From contig JBNGIQ010009343.1 in assembly GCA_049999765.1 (NCBI GenBank), positions 134,710-177,718 on the forward strand: a DNA stretch of 43,009 nt, written 5' to 3'. A program made the position numbers and the translations under genes. This document shows positions 12,767 to 24,638 of the stretch, piece after piece. A model generated the notes under the pieces. That model was not told where the DNA came from. It saw only the letters and a list, made by a program, of their open reading frames with translations, and did not search any database. How positions within the stretch are numbered: the stretch's first letter is position 1; each line of letters opens with the position of its first letter. The stretch comes from Phaeoceros laevis. Its lineage: Eukaryota > Anthocerotophyta > Anthocerotopsida > Notothyladales.

Positions 12767-14529
12767 ATGGAGGTGCTGCTGCGCCACAATTTCAATGAGC
12801 AAGCCGTGACTGGCGCTTTGAGTGTGGAACACATGAATGGCAAGTCTGTTGCTACTCGGGTATTTGCCCGCTATCCCCTCAAATTGATGCTTCCCACGAA
12901 GGTAAGATTCTGATGATGGAAGCAGCTGCCCTTGGTGCCCAGCCGCGTAGTGGTCAGATTGAGATGATAATCGACCAGGATTTTTTTGGTGCAGATGGCT
13001 GCTTCCGAGATAGACGTTCTCTGGGTGTACGCGATCACCTACGGGGGAGGAATTGTCTCGGTGAGAAACAAGCAAATCCTTACTCTCGTGTCAATTCATA
13101 GAAGGGCAGAGTCTGGTTTCTGGTTTTGTTCAGGTCAACCTGGTAAACTATATAAGCTTAGGGCAGGACATTTGTGTCCAACTTGTTCGAGTCTGCTGAT
13201 CTGCAAAGCTTCATCCTCATCGAATGATTAGGGGGATGTCATTGACTTGAGAATGGACATTGCTCGAGGTTGCACAGTAGTTCTCACAACGCAATCATCA
13301 ACAAAGGTCATTCATCTTGCCTCTGAAATTCTTTTTATTTTTGATCAGGTTGCTGGGAAGACGATATTCAGCATCGCTGTAAGCAAAGACAGCAGGGATA
13401 GTTTGTCCTGACACGAGGACACTTTGATTTTTGGGAATAGGTGTTCAAGTCTCTGCAAGGAAAGCAGGCTGAGCAGCGGCTTAAGGTAAATGATACTAGC
13501 TCGTTGTATTTGCACGCGTACCAGGCCTCCACGGCATATGTACAAAGTTGTCACAAAGTTCCTTCCGTGGTTCTTCTCGATGTGCTGTTACTAGCTGACA
13601 AGGTTTGTTTGTGTCAGGGGTCTGTTGGCAGCGGGGCATTGCTTGCAGTGTTGCCTGATCCTGTCACATGTTTCGCAGCTGCAAAATTTTCTCAGGTGCA
13701 GGCCTTCAGTTTGGCTGCTGATGGGAATCTCATTCTTCTTGATTGGTTAACAAGTGGCCGGCGAGAACGAGGCGAAGTTTGGGCTTTCGAAAGCTACAAA
13801 AGCAAAAACCATATCTATCTTGGACAAAGCAGTGTGTTGCTGCTTGACAACGTAAGAGCACAAGTCCTCCTCTGTTGCTTTGTTGAGGCTGAAGGTAATG
13901 GGCCTATTGATGGAAATGTTCCTGCGACAGCGTCAATGAGCACTTCAGCTTTCTTATTCCAGGTCTGTCTTGAGCAAGGGGCAGCTCTGTCAGTGGCAAA
14001 GCGCATGCATGGGTTTCATGTCATTGCAATGCTCACTGTCTATGGGTAAGTCAGGCTGTTGCTGTTTCTACCTCGAGTTTGTGGTCAGGACCCCTCAACT
14101 ATATTCGAGTCACCACCAAGGGATCGTGGATGTGTGCAGGTCTCGTTTAACATACTTCAGGAGACAGTTGCAGCAGAAAGCAGAGTTATTAATGAAGCGA
14201 AGTCTCAGTCGAGAATCTTCGAACAAAATACGACATCAGATGGATCCTGAGCGGTCCAGCCTGTGTGAGCACACTATGTTCATATCATCTTGCAATCTGG
14301 GTTCAAAAGTACGTCTTTGGGAATCTTGTTCTCCGTTTGGGCATGTATCACAATGGCCTTTGCAACCCTGTTTGTCATTCTCTGAGCAAGAGCGACTTTG
14401 TGGATGCAGGACGAAGGCATAGTTGTCCGCATAGCAGCAAGGACAACAGAAATGGTTTACGACTTCTTAAGGGAAGAATTTGCAGCCATCGTTCCGTTGA
14501 TAGGAGCCCTCCCTTTCGCTGGCAGGTGA
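12767..14529 (+). CDS. URED: urease accessory protein UreD
   Basis: Eight exons (12767-12901, 12995-13060, 13232-13306, 13441-13485, 13618-13851, 13963-14045, 14089-14308, 14410-14529) join in phase to 325 residues. Diagnostic UreD segments appear in order: RVFARYPLKLMLP, WVYAITYGGGIVSGD, TVVLTTQSSTKVFKS, LLAVLPDPVTCF, LLDWLTSGRRERGE, AKRMHGFHVIAM and a C-terminal VVRIAARTTEMVYDFL. UreD binds apo-urease and, with UreF and UreG, delivers nickel to the active site in the cytosol. The intron between exons 4 and 5 happens to stay open in frame, so an unspliced reading looks coding. Exon 7 (about residues 214-286) is the least conserved part and could hide an extra intron. None of the other urease genes is in the window, as expected for a plant. 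Confidence 0.9.
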
Positions 14530-15217
14530 CCCGGAAGAATGTGAGTGGCAACAACTGGGTGACAATGCTGTGGCAGTATGTTTCAACATGGACTGTAAGG
14601 CTGCAAGCTCCACCTGAAGAGAATAACCACGGGGCTGACAAGGGCCGCACACAAGGACATGGCACATAGAAAGCCTTTGGAGAAAAAAATCGGCAATCGA
14701 CTCTTGCCCGTGCAATAGTGAACATGCATATTGCCTTGGTAAGAGTTTGGTCATGTCCATACACGGGCGCCACATACACGCCGGATGAGGTGGCGAGTTA
14801 GTTAGGATCGGGATCCGGGTCCAGCCGCAATGATGGCCCACCCCCGATGCGTCATGCGTCAAGAAGCAGCACACCATCATTAAGATTTAATCTCCCCCGC
14901 CGCTTCATCACCGCTGATGATTCCCGCCTTAATTACTTTCACCACACAAGATTAAACTCTTCAACCATCCCTTGCAATCCCATGCCTGGGACCCGGTAAA
15001 GGAGGTTTCGCCACCGTCCGTCCACGTTTCGCCAGACCCGTGCCGGCCCGCCCAGTTCGGCTTCACGTTAGCGGGACAAGGCCAAACGCCTTTGGGGCCG
15101 GCAGCAGTTGGGCCAACGGTTTACCCTGTTCCGTGAAAGCCCATCCTGGCCTAAGCGACGCGTCACAACTGACTAATTCAGCTGATCATGGTTGTCCTGG
15201 CCTGAAAAAGAACGTAG
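14530..15217. other. intergenic, UreD 3' side and upstream of the SH2 gene
   Basis: No supported gene. Short frames on both strands lack family features. The right part becomes GC-rich and probably holds the proximal promoter of the SH2 gene. Confidence 0.4.
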
Positions 15218-15226
15218 TATATAAAT
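15218..15226 (+). promoter_or_regulatory. TATA box of the STAT-like SH2 gene
   Basis: TATATAAAT stands in GC-rich sequence. A long pyrimidine-rich tract follows (about 15335-15395), as in plant 5' leaders. The next gene on this strand starts translation at 16425, implying a leader of about 1.2 kb, probably with one or more leader introns (for example a donor near 15540 and acceptors near 16026 or 16065). Transcription start is inferred. Confidence 0.5.
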
Positions 15227-16424
15227 CGAGGATAAAGGGGGTTAGAAAATGTGTTGGTTTTAACCGGAATGGCGAAACCGAAATGTCACACGCGGCCCCG
15301 ATGTCGAAGCCACAAGGCCGTGACAGGCCTTCCCCCGTCTCTTCCCCCTTCCTTTCCCTCGCCTTCCCTCTCTCCAGTCAACAGCTTCCCTGGTTGCTTG
15401 CCTGGAGGCCTTGCTCCCTTTGCTCGCGCTCCATCCTGCTTGCTGCCTCGCTGCTGCTGCTGCCGCCACCGGAGCTTACATCGAACTGCGAGGGCGAGCT
15501 CTGGGACTCGACCATACCGCCGGGCGGCATTCTTTCCAGGTACGCATTCGATCTTGCCCGCCACGCTTTTGCAGGTATCGACCGCTGCGAAATTCCAGGC
15601 ACTGTCAGCTCCGCCGGCTGCTGGTCGTACCGTCCTGTCCAGCTTCCTAGTCGGGTGTGGAATTGGGAAGCAGTCGGCTGGTGCGGCAGTGTTGATGATG
15701 TGGTTGTCTGTGCTCGGTGCGAAGTTGTCGGAGTCTGGCAGCTGTTGTTCTGGGGCCAGCGCAATTTCGGAATGTTTGTGTGTGGGGGGTTGGAGCTGAG
15801 TGCGGCGGGGCTGGCAAGATTGGTGGATTGGGGGGCTCGGTGCGTGACAAACAGCATGCTGTTGGTGTCACTTCGTGGTGAGAGAGGCACAGGGAGTTTG
15901 AAGGCATTTTCAAGATCGGGCCTGTTGAAATTGCCAGTGGGAAGCAAGAATGGGGTGTTGGGAGTGCTGGTTCTTGGAGTCAGGCTTCAGTGTCCGCAAC
16001 TTTGGCGCTTTCTTTTGTGCGATTGCAGCAGCAAGAAGTGATGGCATGGCTCTCTCCTTTTGCAGGTCTAATGAGGAAGCGGGAGCAATCTGCTGGGTTA
16101 GTAACGTCAGGGTGCCTCGGCAGCGTTGTCTTTGGTATGTGGCAGTAAGTGTGAGCTTGCATGCTAAGTGGTGAGCTGAGTAAGCAGTGAGAGTGGTGGT
16201 GGTTCCAGTAAGTAAGCTCATTCATTGTTGATGCTACAATCTGGAGTGCAGAGCAAGCTGAGAGAGCTGTGAAGGTTGCAACTTGGTAGTCTATCAAGTT
16301 CAGCACAAATGCTGAGGGAAAACCTAGGAGGAGCCTTTTGCAGTCGGTCACGTGAGCATTCAAACTTCCAGGACCAGTTTCGTCGGACATCTATGCCAGC
16401 GACGTAGTTTGTGAAGCCAGGACA

Positions 16425-19400
16425 ATGGGATCCACAAAACAAGGATGCAAAAGCGGTGCCATTTTTGGTGATGATGACTACTTGTCCTTGGACAAGTTGT
16501 CAGTGCCTGTTAAGGTACTGAAGGAAGAGAAAGTCAGCTTCACTCTGTGCTTTTGGATTTACCTACTGAAGAGCAGCAGGCCGGGGATTCTGATAAGACA
16601 GGTTTGTTTCTCCCAACTTCGCCGCCATGTTGTCTGTGCCAATTTCCACCAATGTTCTAGGTTCTGCTGAATTGTTTGGAGTTTTATAATACCTTCTTTC
16701 CGCATCAGGGTCAGGAAAATGCAGAGATTTCTGTTCCATTTCTGACTTTTGACGGGGAGAGGAGGGTTGCCCTATTTCCTTTGCCGCCACCAGCATGTGA
16801 ACCACCACCTGAAACTGCAGTGGCTGAGGCTGTCACGTCAGACAAACCATGCCCCTTGGAGAAATGGGTTCACTTCGGATGCGAGGTATGTGCCCTAGAA
16901 CTAAAGCTAACTTGTGAGCCAATTTTGAGGCATGCCATTGTCTTGTCTCTATCTCTATTTTCATGATACAGTGCAGTCGGTGAGGAATTCATCATGAGAA
17001 GCCAGTGACAAACTGGACTTTTTTTGTGTACTTTTGACTCATTGCATACCTGCCGAGCAGGTAGGTCTTGACATGGCACGTCTTCATATGGACGGGGTGG
17101 TTGTTGGTGAAAAGACTATCAATTATCCTGTTCAAGATGACGGTGACGGGTTGTCATTGCATCTCTCTGGTGGAGATGGTACTACCTATTCCAACCATGT
17201 GCAAGCATACGCCCATTACGTGCGGCTGCTTCCCCAGCCAACAGTAACAAACCACTATGTTAAGGTATAATCATCTCTAACTTTTTGGCTACAAGCTATT
17301 AATGTGACACTGACAAAGCGGGAATGTTAGAGCAACGTTTTGATCTTGTTGTTTGGTGACAAACCAGAATCCTCCGTTGGAATTAATGCTGGATGGTTCA
17401 AGTGGTGCTTCTGATGAAAACGAAGTCGAGGAAGGAGGAGATGGAGTGTGGAGTGTTGTAGGGGGAAAGGTTTGTGCAGCCTGGATACTGTAGATCTGGC
17501 AAGCTTAGGTTATGATCCTGTTTTGACAAGATGTCAGCAGCCCCTGCAACGGCTGATGCATCTGAACTCTATATGCATGTTTGTTCACAAGGGAATGTTG
17601 GACCTCATTGCGATATTTTCCCTGCAGGCCTCCTGTCGCCGTAATTTTGCTCTTGATGTGGCATTGCTTGATGCTCTTGGCCGCTCAATTCACAAGGAGA
17701 TGGAGGTTGGACTACTATCATATCTGTGCATATATTAAGCCTAAAGATTACCTCATGTTCTACGTTATCTGACAGCTTGTCCCTTTGGTACAGCTGGTGG
17801 CGCTTCTCGTATATGCTGATTCAGGTGCACCTGTAGAGAAGCCCAAAGATGACTCTGAAGCACCACTGCTGACCACTTTTGACGGTGTTGAATTTCCTTC
17901 TACTGAACGACCAATAAAACTGGTGCATGGTCGTGCCTCTTTCAAATTAAAAATCTCTCAGGTTAGTAACATTTTAATATTTTTTCCTGGCTCTGTTAGT
18001 GCTTAGATATTGCATTTGCTGCTTAAAATTAAGCATTGGCTGTAATTATTTCTTGCTCATGCAGCTTTCTTCGAAGTGTGACAATCGACTGTTCCGGGTC
18101 TGTTTTGACTCTTTGAATACACCAAAATATCCTTTCCTTCGTGCATTTTCAAGGCCCATAAGATGTGTATCGCGGAATCGGAATCATCGACATCCTGCAG
18201 TGACATGGAAGAGAACTCCTCCAATTCCGCATGTGGAGAACAGTCTTCCACCGGTTTTAGAATACTATGTAGTTCCGGAGCCTCTGAAGGTTAAGAATGA
18301 TGCTCACTGCAATGGTACAGCTGCTCCTGCTAGTCTTGCCGTTAATGGTGGCACAGTTCTACCACCAGCAAAACGGGTCTGTACTGCAGCTGATAAAGTG
18401 GCCGCAACCACAATCAACTGTTCTACAACAACGGAGAGGCCATGTGAGCCAGCCACAGGAACATTTTCCAATCCTCTTGCAACTGATATGCTTGCACCTG
18501 GGACTCGTGGTGTAAATGCAATGCCAGCCCATTTAAATGCTGGCTACAGTTGGCATGTTGGAATTTCACCAGAGTCAAGAGCAAAGGAAGCAATGGATAT
18601 ATTGGGTCATCACATGTTGAAGCAGGATGGTCTTCAAGATGGGAATCACGATATAGGCAGTGTGGGGTTAGATCTCCCACGAATGCATAAAGCATTTGGT
18701 TCAGGTTTGGGAATATTGGAAGGAGCATTTTCAGACTTTGTAGTGTTCAGATACTGTTTAGAGAACATGTATGCTCGGGCTGAGTTTTTGCGAGCAGCTC
18801 TTACAAGCAAAACTGACCATCAGATCAGTGACTTTGCCACCCGGGTATCCCAGTACACGGGTTGTCGTCATAATGGGTATGTGTGTTATTGAAAGTTGTG
18901 TATTAGTTGGTGCCCAAGTTTGCAAGAGCTTTCATCTTCTTTGGCGTCTACTATTTACTGACATCCAGCTACTATTGTACCTGAAGTTGATCTTTTATGC
19001 AGGCGGTTTTTTATTCATTCTCAGACTTTCATTAATTCTCTAGCGTCCGGTCCCTGTTTCATGGTGTGACAGTTACCAGATCTTGATTGCAAGAAGGTTG
19101 CTGCACGAGGGAAGTGAAATCTGGAAACGAGCTTCCAGAGAGTTCTACCCTGTATTGTGGGTGAATCTAATAAATCATGTTGAAGATAGCTTTTTGAAAC
19201 TTACTGGCTGCAACACCAGGCGTTTCACAGAAAAGGTTCGGCTGTTGGCTCTGACGGGCGCATCTTGCACTTGTCCATATCAGAAACCATTTTGAAATGG
19301 TTTTTATGCCTCCTAGAAATGTTAATGAAAGTGTGGTTTTTGATCGTCCAGGACAAGGAGTTTGTTCGGAGAATAGCCGGTTGTGGTGAGTTTGTGAGCC

Positions 19401-20043
19401 GTGAGGAGTTTGATAGACTGTGGCAGTGGATTTATCCAGTGGCTTTGGCTCTTAGCTCCCCACAACTAAGAGCAATGTGGGAGATGGAGGATCCAAGGTG
19501 GATAGAAGGCATGATTTGTAGAGAAGAAGCAGAGGCTGTGCTAAAAACAGCTCTTGGTATACCAAAGCCTGGTGTCTTTTTACTTCGCTTCGCTAGTTCA
19601 CGGATTTGGCCTCATCCAGATGCCGGGGCTCTTGTAGTGAGTTATGTAGGTGCTGACATGAGGTTAAATCACAAGCTGTTGTCACTCGATGAAAGCCCTG
19701 GGTACGTCTCTTCCAAAACTGTAGTTGCTGTCTAATATTTCGTTGCAGTGTGTCTGTTGAACTCTAGGACGATGTTGTCATTCTGACGTTCCAAGGACAA
19801 CCACTCACCTGCAGACTAATGTGCTTGCAGGTTTGCTTTGGGAGAAAGAATGGACAGTGGAAAACCTCTGTCCGAACTCCTCTTGACACAACCTGAACTG
19901 TCAGAACTGTGCAGGTAACTTGTCATTGAAGCTTTCATGTTTGATTGGTACTTGTGTTCATGGGAACGAAGGGTGTGATCTCAACTGCCCTTCCTATCTC
20001 TGTCAGAGTGCCTACTGCCGAGACTGTTTCAGAAGCGATCTAA
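16425..20043 (+). CDS. STATL: STAT-type linker-SH2 domain protein (plant SHA/SHB family)
   Basis: Eleven exons (16425-16601, 16709-16885, 17061-17264, 17368-17469, 17628-17705, 17794-17961, 18065-18876, 19073-19235, 19352-19701, 19831-19914, 20007-20043) join in phase to 783 residues. The N-terminal part resembles a lectin-like fold (SFTLCFWIYLL, EKWVHFGCE). A middle domain carries GVWSVVGGK and LLVYADSG. The 812-nt exon 7 adds a low-complexity stretch, then a helical linker begins (FVVFRYCLENM). The SH2 domain is in exon 9: WIEGMICREEAE, then GVFLLRFASS with the phosphotyrosine-binding Arg, then ALVVSYVG. This order matches plant STAT-like SH2 proteins, which are thought to bind phosphotyrosine. 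It is about 140 residues longer than the Arabidopsis homologue as I recall it, the extra being mostly in exon 7. The C-terminus is short, without a STAT transactivation domain or obvious tail tyrosine. Confidence 0.88.
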
Positions 20044-21061
20044 ACGGTGCTTGGATTTCCCACGGCTCTCAGAAGAGCCCTCAGATATGATGCAATACAG
20101 CTGGGCGGCAATTGGAGATTTCATCTAATGATCGGTAAGTGCTTGATGATGTTGACTTCTGTTCGGGGCTATTTAAGTAGTTGTGACTGATATAGCATAT
20201 GGGGTGGTGGCAGCCAAGGGCCTAAACAGCTTCAAGACCATGGGGCCGGCCACATTGAGCGGTGATGAGAAACATCTCGTGGGTGCTTCTGTGGAAGCAC
20301 AATGCACTTAACTGTGGTGCAAGTCACAATTTTGAATCCATGTCATTGTAGGATTTAACCTGTACATTATCAAATTCAGATGCGGGAACCTCCGATAAGC
20401 AGCTAATCTGCAGCGAGTCAACTCACTCTCGTGCCATTATGTCCAACTTCGCCGAGTCTAAATTTGTAAGACGAGACATTTGTTGGTCGGAGAGCTAAAA
20501 ACGCCTGTTGTGACCCTGACTTTTGAGTGCTGTACCATTGGCGTATCCCCAGTCACGGCAGGAATATGAGACGATCTTTCTAGTAATTTAGGACCGTCCT
20601 GAAAGTTACCGGAGAATGGTCCCAAACTGAGCCGGAACCCTCATAGGAAGCAGAGGTTGCCCCTCCTGTCTGATCTCCAACACACGATGCTGAAGGAGTA
20701 ATGGTACGTGCTCCAGTTGAACGCCGGCTTGCGTGTGCATCAGAGGTAATCCTCTTATCATCAAATTTCAAAATGCTCGACCTTCTCTTGGATAGACAGC
20801 TACAGAGTCACAAAAAAAAAGACAACTACCTGCAGGCCTGCAGGCAGGGCAGGGGCATGTTCAAAATTCTCTATCGGAGATGCGTCCGAATGCAAGTCTA
20901 AACCCAAATCCACCAGCGCTTGTTCCAAGGTGCGATTTAAGTAGTATTAGGGCAAGTTACGGTGCCCCCTACATGAGAAGACTGGTACTGGCTTCCCGCC
21001 AAGAAATCCCCAATGAAGGACATGGTCAGGTTGGATTTCCAATGCCATATGACTGAATGAC
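20044..21061. other. intergenic between the SH2 and RCC1 genes
   Basis: No supported gene. The left part is the likely 3' UTR of the SH2 gene and the right part the promoter of the RCC1 gene. Short frames at 20580-20771 (-) and 20701-20901 (+) overlap each other and show no domain. Confidence 0.4.
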
Positions 21062-23032
21062 ATGGAGGTATGGAGCTGGGGCGCGGGCACGGACGGACAG
21101 CTAGCAACAGCTTCTCTAGCTGATGCACTTCTGCCACAACGGGTGCCTGCTCTGGAGAACAGGGGTGTGTTGGAGATAGCTTGTGGGGGAGCCCATGCCG
21201 TGGCTGTGCTCGGTATGATCCTCCTCTCCGCAAGGAGCTCTAATCTTCCTGCTTCTATGGTTGTGGCAGCAGGTCTGATTTCTTTGTGTGCTCGGTGTAG
21301 GCGGAAGGGAGGTTTTAACTTGGGGCCGTGGGAGTTCCGGGCAGCTTGGTCATGACGACAATGAGACTGTCAGCTTGCCAAAGCTGGTGGAGAGTCTACA
21401 CGGAATCAGAATTCGGTCTGTGGCAGCTGGATGGAGCCACACTGCTTTCGTTTCCGGTCTCCGCCTAATCTGCCTCATTTCACTCTGCGTAAGTTTTATG
21501 CCCATGGACGGCAGGAGTCGTTCATATTTGTGAATTTTTGTGAGCTCCAGAATGTGGAGCTCTGTATACTTGTGGAGATGGAGCATTTGGACAGCTCGGG
21601 CTAGGTGACTTCAAGCCCCGATCACTGCCATCATTGGTGACAAGCCTGGGCTCGGCAGCCGTTTTCATGGCTGCATGTGGCATGCGCCATACCCTTGTCC
21701 TGATGATAGGTACGTTTTCCATCTCCAACTTGTTCCATGTTTGGAACGGCTCACAGGTCTGTGGGGGGATGTACTAAGCCAGCCTGTGTTTCAACGTGGC
21801 AGTGTTTTCAGTTGCTAGTGTTTTTGTGGTGTTCTTCTCATGTGAAGATGAAGGGGTGGCTGGCTGCTTTGCATCGGTGAACAGCACGAGAATCAGGCGA
21901 GACAGCCGTCTGGGCTTTTGGTGCATGTAAACGGGGTCAGCTTGGAGTTTTCCCTCTCACTGAGGATGGTGGAGAAGCTGTTGACAGCTGGCAAGCCCAG
22001 GCCAAGGAGGTTGGTCGGGCATGCCACCCTCGGAGACTGACTTCTCTGGATGAGCATAATGTTGCCTTTGTGGCAGCAAATGGAGACCATAGTGCAGCAC
22101 TTACCGGTGAGTTAGGGACATCCATTTCAATGTACACCGGCCACGTTTGCCTCAGCTTCTCACCTTTAGTACAGGCACCAATATGATGCATGCTGTCACT
22201 TACCATGTGTCGTTGACATTGATTTTGGATAGATTCAGGAGGCTTGTTCCTGTGGGGGAGAGGGTATAACAACCATCTGGATATTCCTATTCCTACAAGG
22301 GCACAAAGCGATGTATTCTTTGATCAAATTGCGCTCGGCTGGAGTCACGGCCTTGGTCTTTCCAGTGAGTGCTACAATTGCTTCTACATGGTGCAAGTTA
22401 CATCATGGGCAGGCCCTTGATGGGGGCTGTCGTCAGTTCACAAAAGTAGCTCTGATGATGTTGCAGGAGAGCACGAGGTCTTTTCTTGGGGCAGCAATCA
22501 ACGTGGGCAACTGGGTTCCCAGGAGCGTCTTCCGGGCCCGGCACGCGATACTCCAAGCAAGGGATTGGCTAATGAAGGCGTCACTGAGTCTGATCTGCAT
22601 TCCCAGATAGAGATGACATGTCCAGGATTTAGGAAAGTACACAGTTCGTCCGCCGGGGTGACTTCGCTTGCTGCAGGCGCAGAGCATTCGGCAGCCGTGC
22701 TAGGTGCGTCCGTTCTGAGCAACTCCAGACATGTCCTCAAACCCAACCAGGAAATAGATACTCATTATCCACCTAACACGCTGCTGTTGAATGCAGGAAG
22801 CTGTGCTGTCGTGGCGTGGGGATGGGGTGAACACGGACAACTAGGATTAGGCACACACAACGACCAAAAGATCCCGCAGCCGCTGGTGCTACCCACGTGG
22901 AGGGAACACACTCCATGTATGATAGTGTGTGGCAGTGGCTTCACGTTTCTAGTACGAGGGGTCTCATCCAGCGACAACTACAGGTACAGCGAAGCATCTG
23001 AACAGAGAAAGGTACCCGATGAGCTACAATAA
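21062..23032 (+). CDS. RCC1-repeat (beta-propeller) protein
   Basis: Seven exons (21062-21212, 21301-21456, 21551-21709, 21897-22106, 22233-22364, 22467-22703, 22797-23032) join in phase to 426 residues. Exons correspond closely to RCC1 repeats, and nearly every intron sits at the same phase-1 position after the G of a repeat. Repeat cores are VWSWGAGTDGQL, VLTWGRGSSGQLG, LYTCGDGAFGQLG, VWAFGACKRGQLG, LFLWGRGYNNHL, VFSWGSNQRGQLG and VVAWGWGEHGQLG, each followed by a CGxxH or AGxxH type segment. This is a seven-bladed propeller of the RCC1/UVR8/SERGEF superfamily, which includes Ran exchange factors and the UV-B receptor. It lacks the clustered Trp residues and C-terminal tail expected of UVR8, and nothing proves exchange activity. 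Size and one-repeat-per-exon structure are closest to SERGEF/DelGEF-like proteins. Confidence 0.87.
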
Positions 23033-24638
23033 TGCAAAGCCGACCATGTCATTCCACGTCGCTTCTTTGGTTCTCCTTTTCCTCCTGCAGGCAGCAGCCC
23101 AGAGCTGCTCCTCCAGAAAGATTTTACTGCTATAGAAAACCTGGACTACTAAAGAGGCGTAGAGACTCCGTTGCTGGTGAATGATTGCACCAATCAGAGC
23201 AATGGGGTTGAGACAGTGAAGTCTGATGTAATACTTACAGGACGGAGCCTGCATGCAGCAGACGAGGTGGTCAGTTCAGGTAGCTGTCGGTTCAGGTAGC
23301 AGCAGAGCACCTTTTCAACCAAGCGCAGCGCATTTGGTACAGTGACAGTCGCAGGCGCTGCCGAGAGCCATATGCAGCAAGTTAAAGGAAGCTCTTGAAG
23401 TTTTCAAGGTTGCTACTGCGCAATTGCAGCACCTTGTACTTGCACCTGGAGCCCGGAAAGGGCCTGGGGTATCGAGCTGACCACGACGGACAGACGTGTA
23501 ATGAAAGGGGATTTTTAGGGTAAAAGAGGAGGAAGGAGGGGGGCCACAGACGGCGAAGCTTCATACGCAGCCCGTCAAATAGCCACACCTCCAGCTTGCC
23601 TACGCACCTATGTACGGGAGGGGGCCCATGTTTCAGGACGTAACAAACCAATGCATGTCATACCTGCATGTAGATTGTATTACATGGTGGCAGGTCGATG
23701 ATTGAGTCTACTACGCTAGATTCTCTCCTTACCTGGGCCTTTCTTCTTGAAGCAACGAAGTTTCTCTTTCATCCCCTTCCAACTTGTGCCAAGCATGATC
23801 AACAAACCTCGTGCCCCCCATCCGAAACGAAGTAGACTACAATTGCACTCAGACTTAGGCTGTGACGTAGGCTGTTACTTAAGTTGCCATACAAGCTGTA
23901 ATTTTTTCCACATAAGCTGTGCAATTTCCTGGGAGGGAGAGAGGGATCGTGCTGCGGGTAACGACGGAAAACTTTGATTTCTTTCATTGATGATAGATTG
24001 ACACCAAGAGCTAGTGGGAAAGGAAACGAAAATTCATATATGGTGTTTGCTCAACTCAGAATCTCAGATCGAACCAAATCACACTTGCAGCAAATGAAGG
24101 GCCGCAAAATAAAAGAGGCAGAAACTTTTCGGAGTTAGAGTCCGCTAGACTAGTGGCAAATTGGCAATGTGGCAATTTGTGGGATAATGGGTCTTCGGAG
24201 ATATCTATGTATAAGCTACTGTATATCTCGTTTTGTCATTTTCGGAAGTTACCGCGGAACCAGCCTTTTTAAGCACGTCCCTTGGTCGTGCTTGCAGGGC
24301 AAGTGTTGAGCACGTGCCGAAATCCAGTATATAGGCGACACGCCTAAAGGCGGCAGTCGTTATCCGGTGCCTGATATTTTGGCCTGGCACTGAAACTCGA
24401 AGAGACTACGATTCTTTTGCAACTTGCAGCACTTGCCCACTTTGCACTTTCACGCTTTCTCTATGACAGATGAGACACGAGGCAGACAGAGCATACACGT
24501 CAATCGCTGGCCCTGTGCTTTCCTTGTGGTTGCAACAGCTCGTTGTTTCGGGGAAGAAGCCCTTTTGGGATCATTAGGATTCACGCTCGGCGTGCCACCT
24601 TACCTTTATCGCAGCTGGTATTGATCTATCTTGCTACA
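23033..24638. other. intergenic between the RCC1 and PIBF1-like genes
   Basis: No coding frame that I can support. The sequence shifts from balanced composition to AT-rich from about 24,000. It should include the RCC1 3' UTR and the promoter of the coiled-coil gene starting at 24639. Confidence 0.4.

Noticed and set aside
13486-13617. Open frame between UreD exons 4 and 5
   Set aside because: It has no counterpart in UreD and is bounded by GTAAAT and TGTCAG in phase; treated as an intron that happens to lack stops.
15040-16041. 333-codon plus-strand ORF
   Set aside because: It runs through the TATA box and leader of the SH2 gene, is low-complexity with no domain, and competing long frames overlap it on both strands, as expected in GC-rich sequence.
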